Notes: a model not told the origin generated them from the letters alone. 64,000 nucleotides of DNA from Loxodes magnus (GCA_946699065.1 CAMPDV010000233.1:186001-250000), one strand, 5' to 3'; numbered from the stretch's first letter, positions 36,844 through 49,625 are shown. Numbers and translations are program-made.

Positions 36844-38890
36844 ATGTAATTATGCAAATATTATATAAAATTTAAGTTTTAAAGTAGAAATATATAAAAT
36901 TATAATAATCTATTCAGATTAAGATATATCATCGCTATAAGACAATTAAATAGAATTATATAATGATTTATATAAACTAAAAATGTAATTAAATAGTCCT
37001 TATTATATCTAAATTAAATAAAGTTTAATTATTAACTTAGAATTAAAATAACTTTAGATGCAATAGCTATTTATTAATTTAACAGACTATTTATAAATTA
37101 TTTATTAAGTGACATCAAATTTATAGAAACACTTTTTATAATTATTAAGAAATTTTAGATGTTTAAAGAGAAATTCTTGAGATTGAGAAATTTGTTGATT
37201 TAATGTAAAATAAAAATTGTGTATAGATATTTAGAGAAAGTTTGGATAAATAACTATTCTTTTTAACTTAGTTAATTATCTAGATTGTTTAAATATTACG
37301 AAGATCAAATAATTTTAGCATAATTATTTAGCGATTAAGCTAAATCTTAGTTTTTTGAATTTGAGTAAATTATATTTGTCTTTCAAGTTGTAATTGAAAA
37401 TTCATCTTCATACATTCTTCAAAATGAAATGTAAAATATTTAAAGTTAAAAAGTTTTGAAATAACTTAATTCTAATTGCTATTATTAACCTACTTTACCA
37501 TATCTATTTATTTCAAAAGATTTCTTAAATTTGTTGGATATTAATTTTCAGACTAATTTCCATAACCAAATGCTTAAAGTAAATAATTTCTAATTTTATT
37601 TTCAACATTTTAAATAAGCATAAAATATCTAAAAGCTAAATTATCTTTAAATATTTAATTTTTATTAATTTAAGTAAGCATATAAATAAAATATGTTCTT
37701 AATAGCACTATTAAATATAATAAAATAGAAAGATATTTTAAATAGCTATCAATTACATATAATTTAATTCTAATTTTTAAATTAAATAAATAATAGTTTT
37801 AATATTTTATATCTATAGATATTACATAATTACTTCTAAATAGTTTATTCATTCATTCATTCAAAATAGTTAACTAAAAATTAAAAAGGTTTTTTAGGCA
37901 TTGCCCTTATTTAATTATATTATAGTTATTTCATAAAAAATGTATAATGAAAATATTATTAAAGTAAATAGACATAAAGATGGCTTATAATTTTAGTTCT
38001 ACATTTTAAACATAAATATTTTATTCTTTTATATTCATTTTAAATTAAAATTTCTTAAATAATAAAAATGGAGGATTAATATGATCATAAAATGTTTATT
38101 AAATAAAAAAGATTAAGCTTAAATGAAATAGTAGTTTAGAACATTTATATAAGGAATTTTTTTAAGATATTATATTTGTATTGAAATAATTATTTTAAAT
38201 TCCAATCTAAATTTGCATAAACTATGTTATAAAAATAAGCTTAGTAATTAATGTCTATCAAGTAAATAAATTAAGAGGACTTTAATTATTTTTAATTCTT
38301 TAATCAAGCTATTTCACATATCTTTAAAATAATCTTTGACTGGTAAAAATAAGCATTAAATGTTTTGCTAAAAATGAAAAGAAAAAGATAAAATAAGCAA
38401 TTGACATTTGAAAGTTTGATTTAACTTGTTGAAAATAAATAAAATTTTAATAGAGTTCATTTTTTTGGTTCTTGGTTAGTAAAAGGAACTGGTTTTTTTT
38501 TTTTCTTATATGCCTCCTTTTCGTCTACGACCTTATTTTTGGAGAATATTCAACAGTTCAATTAGCCTTATCCCATCATGTCAAATAAATTTTTGTTGAA
38601 AACTTGTTTGATATTTATTATATTGACAATTATATTCGATAATGCTTATAATTTGCAAAATTCATTATAAAGTTTTCTACTTAATTATCTACTTAGCAAA
38701 GCATTCGAATAAAAATTTATTAAATTCTAAACCTTTTAAAAGATAGTTAAGGCAAATAAATTATTACATCTTCTATTTATTAAGTCTTATAGTAAGGAAA
38801 TAAGCTTGTTCAATATTCAACGCAATTAAAATAAAATCTCTGTTTCAAATTAATATTTACTGGTTGTCTCAATTTACAGTTATTTATGAA
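36844..38890 (+). CDS. Possible long ciliate protein, unrecognised
   Basis: From an in-frame ATG at 36844 the frame contains only about three TGA codons to 38890, fewer than chance would give in such DNA, and reads as I, L, Q, K-rich helical protein with FFEFEQIIFVFQVVIENSSS near 37350. This recalls the helical part of large ciliate membrane proteins, but the resemblance is weak and other frames are also open. End unknown. Confidence 0.25.
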
Positions 38891-38999
38891 TAAATTAAAT
38901 TTTCTATATCTTAAAGGGTTATCTTATCTTATTTTACTTTCATCTTTTCTATGATTAGTAGTAAAAGACAGCAGTTTTATTTTTGTTTGTTTCTTTACT

Positions 39000-41730
39000 A
39001 ATAAGATCAAAATTGCATCGAGAGTTGTATTATCAAAAAGTATTCTTAAATAGCACCAAGTTCTTTCAAGAGAATATAATATCGTATAGATAAGCCACAC
39101 CATCATAACTTGATGCTCTTAAACTATCATCCCATATTAAATTATAAAAATTATGAAATAATCAAAGTAAAATAAATAAATTCCATTTATGAAATCTATT
39201 TTTATGAACAAAAAAGCAAAAACACGTATATTTGTATCATAATATGTGTTACTCAGAATACAAACAAAATTAAAATGATATACAAATTTAATTTATTTTA
39301 TGCTGTAAAATTATTCTAAATAATAACTTAATTTAATTCATATTTTTTATCATTTGAAGAAGTAAAATTTATGAAACTTAAAATAAGATCAAACAGTTGT
39401 ATATACTTTTCTAAATAATAAGAAAATTAGCATGCAATTTAATTGATATCTAATTTTATTCTTAGCTTATTTTTGTAATAAATCCTTATTAAATCTAATA
39501 AGCTTATTACAAGTTAGTTTAAATCTTAAAAGATAAAATTTATAATATAACTTATTTAGCTATTAATGCTAAATTTAATAAGGACTAATAAACATATTAA
39601 TAAGCTAACTAAATATTCATAACTAAACAAATACTTTGATCATAAAAATTTAAGCTGTAAGTAATTTTTTTAATGATATAGCGAATATTAGATGAAATAA
39701 CTTTAAGATGAAAATTTAAGATTAAAGAATAAATTGAAATAAAGCTTATACTTTATTTTATTTAAGCTTATTTTAAATATTTCAATACTCTTGTTGAATT
39801 TTTTCTAGAATAAAATATCTTAAAGAAGAGATATACATGCTTTAAAATATTTTTAAAAGAAATAAAATTAAAAAATAAAATTTAAATCCAAAAACGATTA
39901 AAGTTTAAGTGATTAGATTTTTTTAATTGTTCTTATATCTTTTTTAAGTAAATTTAAATTTATAATTTTTATAAAAATTACTTCTAATTTAAAAAATATC
40001 TTTCAAACTTTGAAAATTTAAATAAGTAAAAGGAACAAAAATTTGAAAGATAATTAATTGATTTTTCTTTAGTTTAAAGCTAGACATCTATTTAATGGAG
40101 TTTAATTGATTTTAAAGTATATCCAAATACAGTTTTAATTAAAATAAAAAAATTGAATCTAATTTAAATAAATTATATTCCTTTAACTCGATTACTCAAC
40201 TTTGTTTAAAGAATAAAATTTCGTATTGTCTGAAGCATTCCTTACTATTTAAAATTTTTATAAAATAAAAAAGTTCTTCTAATTAAAAGTCTATTACTTC
40301 TTATTAGGTGATCTAATTATATTTTTGAATATATATCTTCATATTTAAAATTTAAAAATTGTATGAATATAGATATAATAAATTTTAAATTATCTTTTAG
40401 TATAAACTTTTATATTTACTAATATTAATATTTATTTTTTAAATACAGTTAAATATTTTATTTATAAGAATGGAATAATAAAAAAAAATTAAAAATATGT
40501 TACTTAAAATAAAAAGGATTATAAAATATTTTATAAAATTTACAAATTTTATCTAGCATACTTAAAATAAGTTATTGCCCTAATTTTTAAATTATAATAT
40601 GCTTTATGATATATAAATTAATATATTAAAATAAAGAAAATCTAGATTAAAATTAGTAAATGAAAGAAGATATTTAAATAACAAATTAATTATAAAAAAT
40701 TAATATTAAATAAAATAGAAGTTAAAATAATTTAAAATTAGATTAGAAAATTTAAATATGGCCTTTCATTTATTAAAAAATTATTTAAGTATAAAAGTTA
40801 AAATTTTAATACATATATAAAGTTAAATAAATGAATGGAAAATAAACTGTAAAAATATAGAATGGTAAAAATATTTATTTTATGAACTTAATTATAATTA
40901 AATTGAAACTAAATAAATGTAAATAATATTTAGCATTTTTAAAGTTAATATTATTTTTAAACTCAATAAAAATAGCAAAAATTGTATTTAATGTTTTTTT
41001 AATTTGCTTCTTAAAAATAAATTTCAATATAAGTATTTCAATGATATTTAATATGCCATATTTATTTTAGAAATTGAAAAATATAAAAATTAAAAATAAA
41101 TAATTATTTAAATATAATACAATTATTTTTAGAATGAACAAAGATACAAGAAGAAGAGAAACTAAACTAAAAAAAATCAATCAAAACAATAATGAAGACC
41201 TAAGAGTTTCAGAATGAGAGTGATATAAAAAAAATTATTTTATTAAGCTGAAAGGCGAACATTATTTAATTTAATTTAATTTTAAATATAATAAAAAATT
41301 AAATAAAATTGCTAAAATTATAAAAAAATTAAAAATATAAAATTAAAGGAAGATTATGTGATTTTATTAGTTTAAGAGATTTCAAAACAAAATAATTTAA
41401 ACTTTAAGAGAGTCTAACTATATTATAAAAAGAGCTTATTTTTTAATATTACTTTGGATTAAATTTGCAAATATTATGACTTATAAATGATAAAAATCAT
41501 TTTTAATTTTATTTTGTGTATGTTTCAAAATCATTTAATTTTAATTAGTTGAGTATTTTTTATATATTAATTAAACTTATTTATTCATCTTTTGGTTAAT
41601 TTATATGAGAGTTCAAAGTAGATATTTTTAATTAAGAAATACATACAAAAATAACATTCTTTATGGTGAATATTAGCTAAGACTTGTTTAAAATACTTTT
41701 ATATCATTTTTACTAAAAATTAAATTTAGA
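39000..41730. other. AT-rich intergenic DNA with a short element end at 41.2 kb
   Basis: Mostly unremarkable. Around 41130-41275 a short segment rich in AAGAAGAGAAAC ends in GCTGAAAGGCGAACATT followed by TTTAA repeats, similar to the end of the relic at 6.7 kb (GCCGGAAGGCGAACA), so it is probably a 3' stub of that element family. Confidence 0.4.
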
Positions 41731-41732
41731 GC

Positions 41733-43271
41733 TCATTTGGTTTTATAGTTTTAAAAATTAATAAATTAAAGTCTATAAAGAGAAGCTAGGTTCTGATATG
41801 CAGAATGAGCGAAGATTTTTCTTTCAGCTTCAATTTCATGAATCTGCTTTAGTAAATCTTCCATTTCATATTTTTGTCTTAATTCTTGCTACGACATTCT
41901 AAATAAAAGAATTGTATGCACAGATTGCCAAGGATCACGTATAGTTTAAGTCTGAGCTTACTTTTTAAATTTACGACATTCATTTTACGAGAATTGTGGA
42001 ATAACACAACCTAAATGTTCAACAGCAATCTAAAGCTTAAACAGAACCTTTTCTTTTCCATCTTCGAGAGAATTGAAGATTTCTTTTTCTGTGTCATACT
42101 TATTAAGAATCCTCAGCTTCTTAGCTGCTCTCCATTTTTCTACATCTTTATATAACTTTAAGTTCATAAATTGCTTTTAGAGCTTTCCTTTCACTATATT
42201 TCTCTTGAAAAGTGTTTGAATACATTATGCTGCTAAATCTCTTACTCTTCTTCTTGTATTTTTCTTATCCATAAACTCAATTACTGCTGTCTCTTCTTAT
42301 GTTAGAGTAAGATATTTATGTACCATTGTTACAAGAGCTGCTTAAAGCAAAAGTCCTCCAGAACTTGCTAGTAGCAAAATGAATCTACTTCCATTAGTAA
42401 TAGGAATAACATCTCCATAACCAATAGTTCTAGTAGTTATGAAAACTAATCATACAGAATTGAAAACATTTTAGCTTCTCTGCTAATAATCCTCATTTAT
42501 AGAAAAGCTATACCCTCTTTCTGAAATATATACCAAGTAAGAAGACAAGACAGTTATAATAAACAAACCTGATGCGAGCGCTTTTATTGGATTCACTTCT
42601 AATCAAGCTTTTACTAGAAAAAGGGCATTATATTCAACTTTTGTCATTTTTCCTATAAATTTTCCTTTGTCAGAGTTTAAAGGACTTGCATTTTTTATAT
42701 ACTATACTGCAAATAGCAACTTGAAATAAATCAAAATCTAATATGATAAGACTATATTCCTAGATTCATCGTAATCTTTAACTCCACTATCAATTCAAGG
42801 AGCTACATGAATCGCAGACAAGCTAATTTAAGAAACTGTCTCTACAAAAAATTTAGTAAGTAGATATCATTTTTTACTTGGTATCTTATAAGTAAACGCT
42901 AAAAGGGAGGATCTTCGATAACTCATTATTATGCAAACAATAACGGCTTAAATGCAAGCTATACTTTCTCCTATTCTTAGACCAAGAACTACATTATAAA
43001 TAAATGAGCCATTATAATAATCTTCTCTTTTTACTCAACCAATTTCAGTGTCAGCAAAATTTAAAACCATGCAAATTGAACTTAACCAAAAAAGTATATT
43101 TTCAAGATTTTGAATCTAATTAATAAGAAAGTCTGACCTTTTAATATAGTCTGCAATTTCTTTATCATCAATAAATTTTGCATTACTTTATTTAATTGGA
43201 ATTAAATTTGCCTTCTTTGCCTCTTATTATACATTCCAAAGCACTTTAAGTTGTGCAAGACTTTCTTCCAT
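41733..43271 (-). CDS. Small/intermediate-conductance calcium-activated (SK-type) potassium channel
   Basis: 512 residues, ATG 43271 to TGA 41733-41735, one uninterrupted frame. Hydrophobic segments S1 (ILFWLSSICMVLNFA), S2 and others are followed by S5 (ALASGLFIITVLSSYLVYI), a pore loop NSVWLVFITTRTIGYGDVIP with the GYGD selectivity filter near residue 284, and S6 (FILLLASSGGLLLQAALVTM). The C-terminus matches the calmodulin-binding domain of SK channels (basic RRRVRDLAAQCIQ, then LKLYKDVEKWRAAKKLR) and ends in a coiled coil. The pore-loop Trp and four others are TGA, and Gln is often TAA/TAG. It should conduct potassium when bound calmodulin senses calcium. The last 12 codons contain TAA codons, so the true end could be slightly earlier. 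Confidence 0.92.
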
Positions 43272-43279
43272 TTATAAAC

Positions 43280-44700
43280 TTAACCGGTAAAATATTCCCT
43301 TTTAATTATTAAAGTCCCTATAATTAACTAAGTTTAAATAAAATCACATCCAAAAGTTTCGTAGAATAAGAAAATATTTTAATGATATGCACAAAACCAA
43401 ATCAGCTTAAGCATCTTCATTATATATTTTTTCTTTATATACTACATTATATTATAACACTATAAATCTTACAATTATACCATCTTAATTTAGAAAACTT
43501 AGTTTAACGATCCATCTTTATAGATCATTATATTAAAGTTTTAAAGCTTATAGCTTTATAATTAACTTAAAAGAGTAAAAATTATTTTATTTTAGGTAAT
43601 AATTTTAAATATAATAGTTGCTATTTTATATGTGTAATCTTAAACCATTATAATTTCATTTTATTTGCAAATATACCATTTATTTATTATCTAACTCATT
43701 CAAAGTTAAAATTTATTTTATATACTTTTAAGAATAAAAAGGAACTATTTATAATTTAGATATTTTCAAAATTTTAATTAAATAAGATAATTTTTATAAT
43801 TAATAAGTATAATTAAAAGGTATAATAAGCAATCATTTTATAATATTGGTTGAAGCTAGCAATATTATTTAAATAATTATTTATACCTTTAAAATTTTGA
43901 TTTATTAAATCTTAACTAAAGATATTAAATATTTCTTCGTTTCTATATAACCCAAAGAACATTTATTTAAATTAGGATATAAAATATATAAGTAATTTTA
44001 TTTAAATAGTCATATAACTATTAAAATATATAATAGAGTAAAGGGAATTTCAGTATTGTTAATATTTAAACAAATATAAGATAAATAAATTTATAATTTT
44101 TAATACTTTTTAATTTAATTTTAAATTAATAAATCTCTAAGGATAATTAAATTTATTAGTGTAATGAATTTGATATTTTACTTATTATATATTAAAGTGA
44201 AAAACTTTTAGAAATTTATAAAATAATTGTGAAGAAATATTTAGTAATGCAATTAAGTTACTTCTATATAAAATAAATATTTAAATTACTAAAAGGTTCT
44301 TAATTGTAGTTTCAATCATTTATTTAAATTAAAAAAATCTAGAAAATAAATAAAAATATTAATTAATAGTTAAATTAGTCATTCATTTTAAAATTTTAAA
44401 TAAGAATAAATAATATTTATTTTAATACTTTTAAATAAATCATTAAATATATTACAGACAATATAATGCTATATACTAATTTATTAATCAAAAAATTATT
44501 AATAAGAAATTATAAAAAGTTAGCAATAGAACAATCCTATTTGACTACACCCATTTAAGAATAAAAAAATATTTATAGAATCTATATTTTACTTAATAAA
44601 TTTTTTTATTGTAATAATGAATGAAGATTGCTTTATTAAAGAATAATAAAAGAAAAAATTTATTAAACTTTATTAAATATAATAAATTAACTAGTTAAAT
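43280..44700. other. AT-rich intergenic DNA
   Basis: Upstream of the channel gene; no promoter motif or other gene recognised. Confidence 0.5.
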
Positions 44701-44701
44701 A

Positions 44702-45565
44702 AAAAAGGATAAAGGATAAAGGATAAAATTAAGTTTATAGTTTTAGAAAAGAGCTCCAGGGTTCACTTGTTTTTGTTCCTGCTCTTTCCTGAACTAAAGG
44801 ACTGCGTAGTCTACATTAGTCCGCCATCCTTGTCTCTCCCTCATCCACTAATTATCGTTATAGTTTCTTCCTCCATTTTTATAAAACTCGTTGTTTCTTG
44901 AGTTGTAGAATTTCTTTCTGTATACTTATCCTGTTCTTGTTGGTCATAATCTGAAAAGTTAGTCTAATATTTATTACTTGTTAATTTTTTCAATTTTTTG
45001 TTTTTTCCAGAATTTTTCCAGCAATGATTTTTCTAGCATAAATAGCACCGAATCTTTTTGCGATAATAATTGATCTTATTTATTTCTTATTATTAGAATT
45101 CCGATTCGATTTCCATTGGGATATTTGATTATTAATCTTATTAATCTTATAATTTTTAAATTATTACTTGTTATTATTCTTGTTTTTCTTAAAGTTGCTT
45201 TATTTGATACTCAATTTAAGAAAAATTAAATTGGAACATTTGAGGAACTTCGTTAAATTATTTATCAATTTATTCCAATTTAATTACTATTTACGATTAG
45301 ATTTTATTTAATGATTCATCTATGGATGGGAATTATAGGTTTATTATTCCATTTATTTTTCTAGTAAGTTTTCTAAATTTTCTATTTTTTATCTTTGCTT
45401 TTTCAAGTCATATTGGATATTTGATATCCTTTGCTGAACTGATTATGCAAAGGATTCCCTAGATTATTAATCTTTATCTTATTAAGGCTATTCTTCAATT
45501 AAATTAGGTTATTCTTATTTTTTCAAGTATTCGTTAATAGAGGTCTATTATTTCTTAGGTGCCAT
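44702..45565 (-). mobile_element. Second-type ORF1 element with TTTATCC tail
   Basis: Minus-strand ATG at 45565 starts MAPKKQQTSINEYLKKQEQ, followed by a coiled coil (IENLENLLEKQME), one frameshift in the middle, a second coiled coil and a zinc-knuckle remnant CYLCQKNHCWKNS (C-x2-C-x3-H-x4-S, last Cys lost) near 45060. The 3' end contains GGATGGCGGAC and closes with three TTTATCC units (plus strand 44705-44727). Direct homologue at 15990-16780 and more distant one at 48761-49620. ORF1-only non-LTR element, presumably mobilised in trans. Confidence 0.65.
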
Positions 45566-46103
45566 TTTATATATTAAATAATAAAGATTATGTATTTTAA
45601 ATTTATTAAATTTATTTATAGTGTTTAATGATAAAGATTAATATGATTTATAAGTTAAAAACTTATTTTAATAGAAAATACATAACTAAGATTTAATTAA
45701 GTTTAAAATAACTTTGTTTTAATAATTAAAGCAAGTAAATACTTTAGTATCATTTCATTTAAATATTTATTGCTGCTTATTTAAATTAAATTATTCTTTA
45801 TATTATAATATATTTTATATATGTGTAAAATTTATTTATTAAGTTATGTAAAATTAATGGCGTAATTTCATGAAACTTCCTCTGGACAATAGGTAAGAGA
45901 TTTGGCTTGTTAAAAAATTTGTTGTAAGTCCAATTTCTGTTTATTTCAAACATTATACAATTTATATATAGAAAAGTTTCACTAAAAATCTTAAGATTTC
46001 TATATGTTAATAAACTTTAAATTTTCTAATATATCTAAAAATATTATTTAGGTTAAGCTAATTATTTATTTATTAAAGCAAATTTAATTAAAATTATAAG
46101 AAA

Positions 46104-46158
46104 ATGTGGTAGAGTGGTCTAAATCACTAGATTTAGGCGTAATTTGGATGTTGCTGTC
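46104..46158 (+). pseudogene. tRNA-Leu relic
   Basis: GTGGTAGAGTGGTCTAAATCACTAGATTTAGGCG matches the D arm and anticodon arm of the tRNA-Leu TAG copies. The variable and T arms are missing, and it ends in GCTGTCAC like the 3' acceptor. Confidence 0.7.
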
Positions 46159-46310
46159 ACTTTTTTTGCTAAAATAAAAAAATAAAAGTTAGATTTGTAT
46201 TAATCTATAAATTAATTTAGAATATTATTATTTGCTTTAATTATAAATATACCTCTAATTTTTTTATTTATTAAAAAAATGTATATAATAAATAATAAAT
46301 AAATAAATTT

Positions 46311-46351
46311 GATTATAGAGCGCGTAGCACCTCGTTAGTGCGCATCTCTTT
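46311..46351 (-). repeat. Short 3' hairpin repeat, copy 4, with TTTA tail
   Basis: Minus strand AAAGAGATGCGCACTAACGAGGTGC...GCTCTATAATC; inner stem GCAC/GTGC. Tail TTTATTTATTTATT at 46290-46310. Upstream on the minus strand an acidic coding remnant (EEDMQLIREEFLLPEN) ends just before it. Confidence 0.75.
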
Positions 46352-46499
46352 CCATATCTCAATATATGTCCGTTTCTTAAAGTAAGTTTTCAGGTAATAG
46401 AAATTCTTCTCTTATTAGTTACATATCTTCCTCATTTTCCTCTATATTATCTCTTGTTCTTCTATCTTCTATCTATCTACGCTATATTAGATTTTTATT

Positions 46500-47215
46500 G
46501 CAAGCTTAATTTATTTTTCTTACATATCTTAAATATTAGAACTTTACATAATAATAGTTTTTTTATTTAGCTATTTTGTAAATGGTTAAGAAACTACATA
46601 AATTTATTAATAGTTTTGTATGAGACAGACACTTTTTTAATTGATTTATTATTAAAGAAATTTGCTTAATTACTAATAAAAATAAATTGATAAATTGATT
46701 TGTAAATTAATCTTTTAATAGTTGTTTTAATTATAAATATTATATTTATTTAAATATATTTTAATTTATGCTATTATCTTAGAAATTTCTACGAATTTGA
46801 TAAAAAACAATTTAATTTGAAAGTTAGAATTTTAATATTTATCTTATTTATCTTCAACAGTTTAATGTTTTATTTACATAACTAACACTTTTTCAATTTC
46901 CATTAGTTAGTTTGATAGTTAAAGAAGCTTTAAAACTAATGATTGAATTATTTTAAAGAGAAATAAGGATTAATTTATAGCAGATTTTCCTAAATTGATA
47001 AATTTATGATTATAGTTTCGATTATTATTTTAAGCATATTCTGTTAAGCGAATTGACTAATTAGACTTAGTTATTTCTATCCAAAAGGCTAGATTTATCT
47101 ACATGATTACTGAAGGTTTAATCAATATTAGGAAACTATTCTGTGCTATTAATTCTTTTTATTTGCTTACTTACTTATTTTGCAATTAAATTTAGCTCAA
47201 ATAGTTAATTAAAAG
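46500..47215. other. AT-rich DNA, nothing recognised
   Basis: No motif or RNA fold seen between the hairpin repeat and the tRNA. Confidence 0.5.
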
Positions 47216-47295
47216 TGACAGCGGTGGGATTTGAACCCACGCCCCGAAAGACTAGCGCCTTAAGCTAGCGCCTTAGACCACTCGGCCACACTGTC
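47216..47295 (-). tRNA. tRNA-Leu (anticodon AAG)
   Basis: Minus strand: GACAGTG/CGCTGTC acceptor with one T-G pair, discriminator A, anticodon loop TTAAGGC (AAG) in stem CTAGC/GCTAG, canonical T loop TTCAAAT. It differs from the TAG copies by one anticodon base and the acceptor change. Confidence 0.93.
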
Positions 47296-47699
47296 TATTA
47301 ATAATAAGATAATAACTTCTTTAAGTACTAAATAACAAAGCAATAGTTGTTTAATCTAAATAAAATTACATTAAGCTAATAATTAATTTCTTAGTAGTCT
47401 AAAATTAAAATATCTTATCTTATATCTATATTCTAAAAATTAAATGAGATTACTATCCTTTTAATCCAAACCATTTGCTAAAGTAAAAAGTTATAGCTTT
47501 TTATAATTAAAAGCATATATTTCATTAATTATTAAAAATATGGATATTATAAACGAAGAGCACACTTGTTCTTAAAATATAAAAAATTACTTATTATGAT
47601 AAAGATTTGTAAGATATATAAAATAAATAGTTTAAATTAAAACTTTTGTAATGCTATTACTATAGTTTCTCAAAAATAGTCAGATAATTGCAAGTATGT

Positions 47700-48690
47700 T
47701 TATTAGTAATTTAAAAAGCAATTTTAAAGCTGTATGTCTATTTCAGAAACCAGAATGGTTTTGAATGCATGTCCTGATATAAAATGCTGAAAAGGAAAAC
47801 ATTTAGTATTCTCTTTAGCTGTTTCTCTTCCAGGGCTTCTAGTATACGGCATCTTAGTTCCTTTATTAATTTATATATATCTTAGTAAGCATAAATTAGA
47901 ACTATAGTTAGAAGAAATAAGAATATAATTTGGATTTCTCATAGTTGGATATAAAGATGAGTCTTATTTCTGAGAATTAATAAAGATATATGAAAAATAC
48001 GCTATTTCATTAGTATTCATATTCCTATAGAATACAACTATTGTGTTCTAACACTGATCTTAATATTGATATTGATAGCTTGTATTAAGCTTTAAAATAA
48101 ATCTTATATCAATAAAGATCTGAATGATTTAGAACTTAACTACATGTATATTTCAGCCTTTTCTCTATATCTAGGAATTTGCTTTGATTCTGGCTAGCGC
48201 TATTATGCTATAGATATAATAGTCTTCATTTTACTTATTTTCTCAAATGCTTATTTCATATTAAAATGCTTTCGCTAATTAGTTATAGAGAATGGATACA
48301 AGCTCTAGAGAAAGTCATCATTGATATGGCTTTAATTAAACTGTTTCGAAAAAGGATTTAAATTAGTGAGTATTATAAATGAGTGGGGAAATAATAAAAA
48401 GCATTAAGAAAAAGCGAAGAATAAGAAAAAGGTAAAAAATAAGTAGAATCTAAGTAAAATCAGCTTAATAGATGATAGAATAAATAAAATAGATGGAGTG
48501 ACATATGAAATAAAGACTAGGAATTATGCATTAGCGAAGAATTGCATCGATTTAGTCATTAACCTGAGATAATGAAATTTCTAAAAGAACTGGAGTTTTA
48601 TCTTCTTTGTGATAAAGATAAAGAAGAGTTTTATTCTCTAACCATTAAAAAACAGTTAAAAGACAAAAAGTTATATTGAAAAAAAACACT
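47700..48690 (+). pseudogene. Relic of a large ciliate multi-pass membrane protein (C-terminal part)
   Basis: Frame one (to about 48045) reads SETRMVLNACPDIKCWKGKH then LVFSLAVSLPGLLVYGILVPLL and FGFLIVGYKDESYFWELIKIYEKYAI. This is the conserved pattern of large ciliate membrane proteins known to me from Tetrahymena and Paramecium annotations (cysteine, CW-x-G-x-H, membrane segment, FGFLYNGY..YYWE). After a 1-2 base frameshift near 48045, frame two continues with membrane segments (LILILILIACIKLQ, IIVFILLIFSNAYFILKCF). A second shift near 48480 leads to frame three. Extracellular repeats expected upstream are absent. Either a 5'-truncated pseudogene or a gene with short introns. Confidence 0.55.
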
Positions 48691-48760
48691 TATATTTTCC
48701 TTTTCCATCTTATTTAATTACTATCCTTGATAAAATGTCCCTATTATTATATATTAGAAA

Positions 48761-49625
48761 ATGGCTTCTAAGAAATAACAGAACTTTGAACAAAACATTT
48801 AAACAGGAAAATTCTCTAAAAAATAAAAAAACGAAATAATTACAATGAGTGAAAGTGAGAAATATGATTGATATGACGAACATTAACCACTTGGAAATCC
48901 AGAACTAAAAAAACTTCCGACACAAACTCAAATAGAAATATTATCTAAGTCATTAAAAGAGTTTATGTTTAAAAATAGATACCTCACTGAAAAGTAGAAA
49001 AATTAGAAAAGCTAATAACGTCTTTACTTGAGAAACAATATTAATCATCATAAGAAATAGAAAGCAAACTGGAACAAAGAATTCTTTAAATTTAATAAGA
49101 AATTCAGGTAACGCCATTTTCGTTTTAACAGAATTAATCAGATCCTATGGAAATAGAAAATGAAGCCTCAAATTAAAATAAACAGTAAACGTTTATTTAA
49201 AATAAGTAGTAAATTTAAATTAAATAAGTGTTACAGGAATAATAGTTTGAAAGAAGAATAAAATGCTACGTGTGCAATAAATAACACCAATGAAAGTACT
49301 GCTACTAACTAAGCGAAATTTAAAGAAAGAATAAATAAGATATTTTTAGAAAACTATTTAGGATATATCCAACATAAAGCGGAAAAATTTATAGAACAAA
49401 ATTCTTTAATTCAAATCTTAATCCTTGGAGAAATAATTAGGAACGCTACATGCAAGATGAAAACTATCCCGAATATTAAAGGATGGTGCGCTAATGAAGT
49501 GCTATACCGCCTAACTAAGCCTAGTAGAAATTCAAGACAAACTAATGGAGACAAGCTGATAGAATAGGTCAGATGGCTGACTACTAAGGCTTTAACAAAG
49601 CTTTTTAACTTTAACTTTAACTTTA
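48761..49625 (+). mobile_element. Second-type ORF1 element with zinc knuckle and TTTAAC tail
   Basis: ATG 48761 starts MASKKQQNFEQNIQTGK, similar to the elements at 45565 and 16780. A frameshift separates it from a downstream part with Q-rich sequence, PMEIENEA and the knuckle CYVCNKQHQWKYC (C-x2-C-x3-H-x4-C, near 49264-49302). The 3' end near 49600 is a run of TTTAAC units. The knuckle has one residue less between Cys2 and His than the first-type ORF1 proteins. Confidence 0.6.

Noticed and set aside
38891-39525. Continuation of the possible gene starting at 36844
   Set aside because: In-frame TGA frequency returns to chance level and composition is background.
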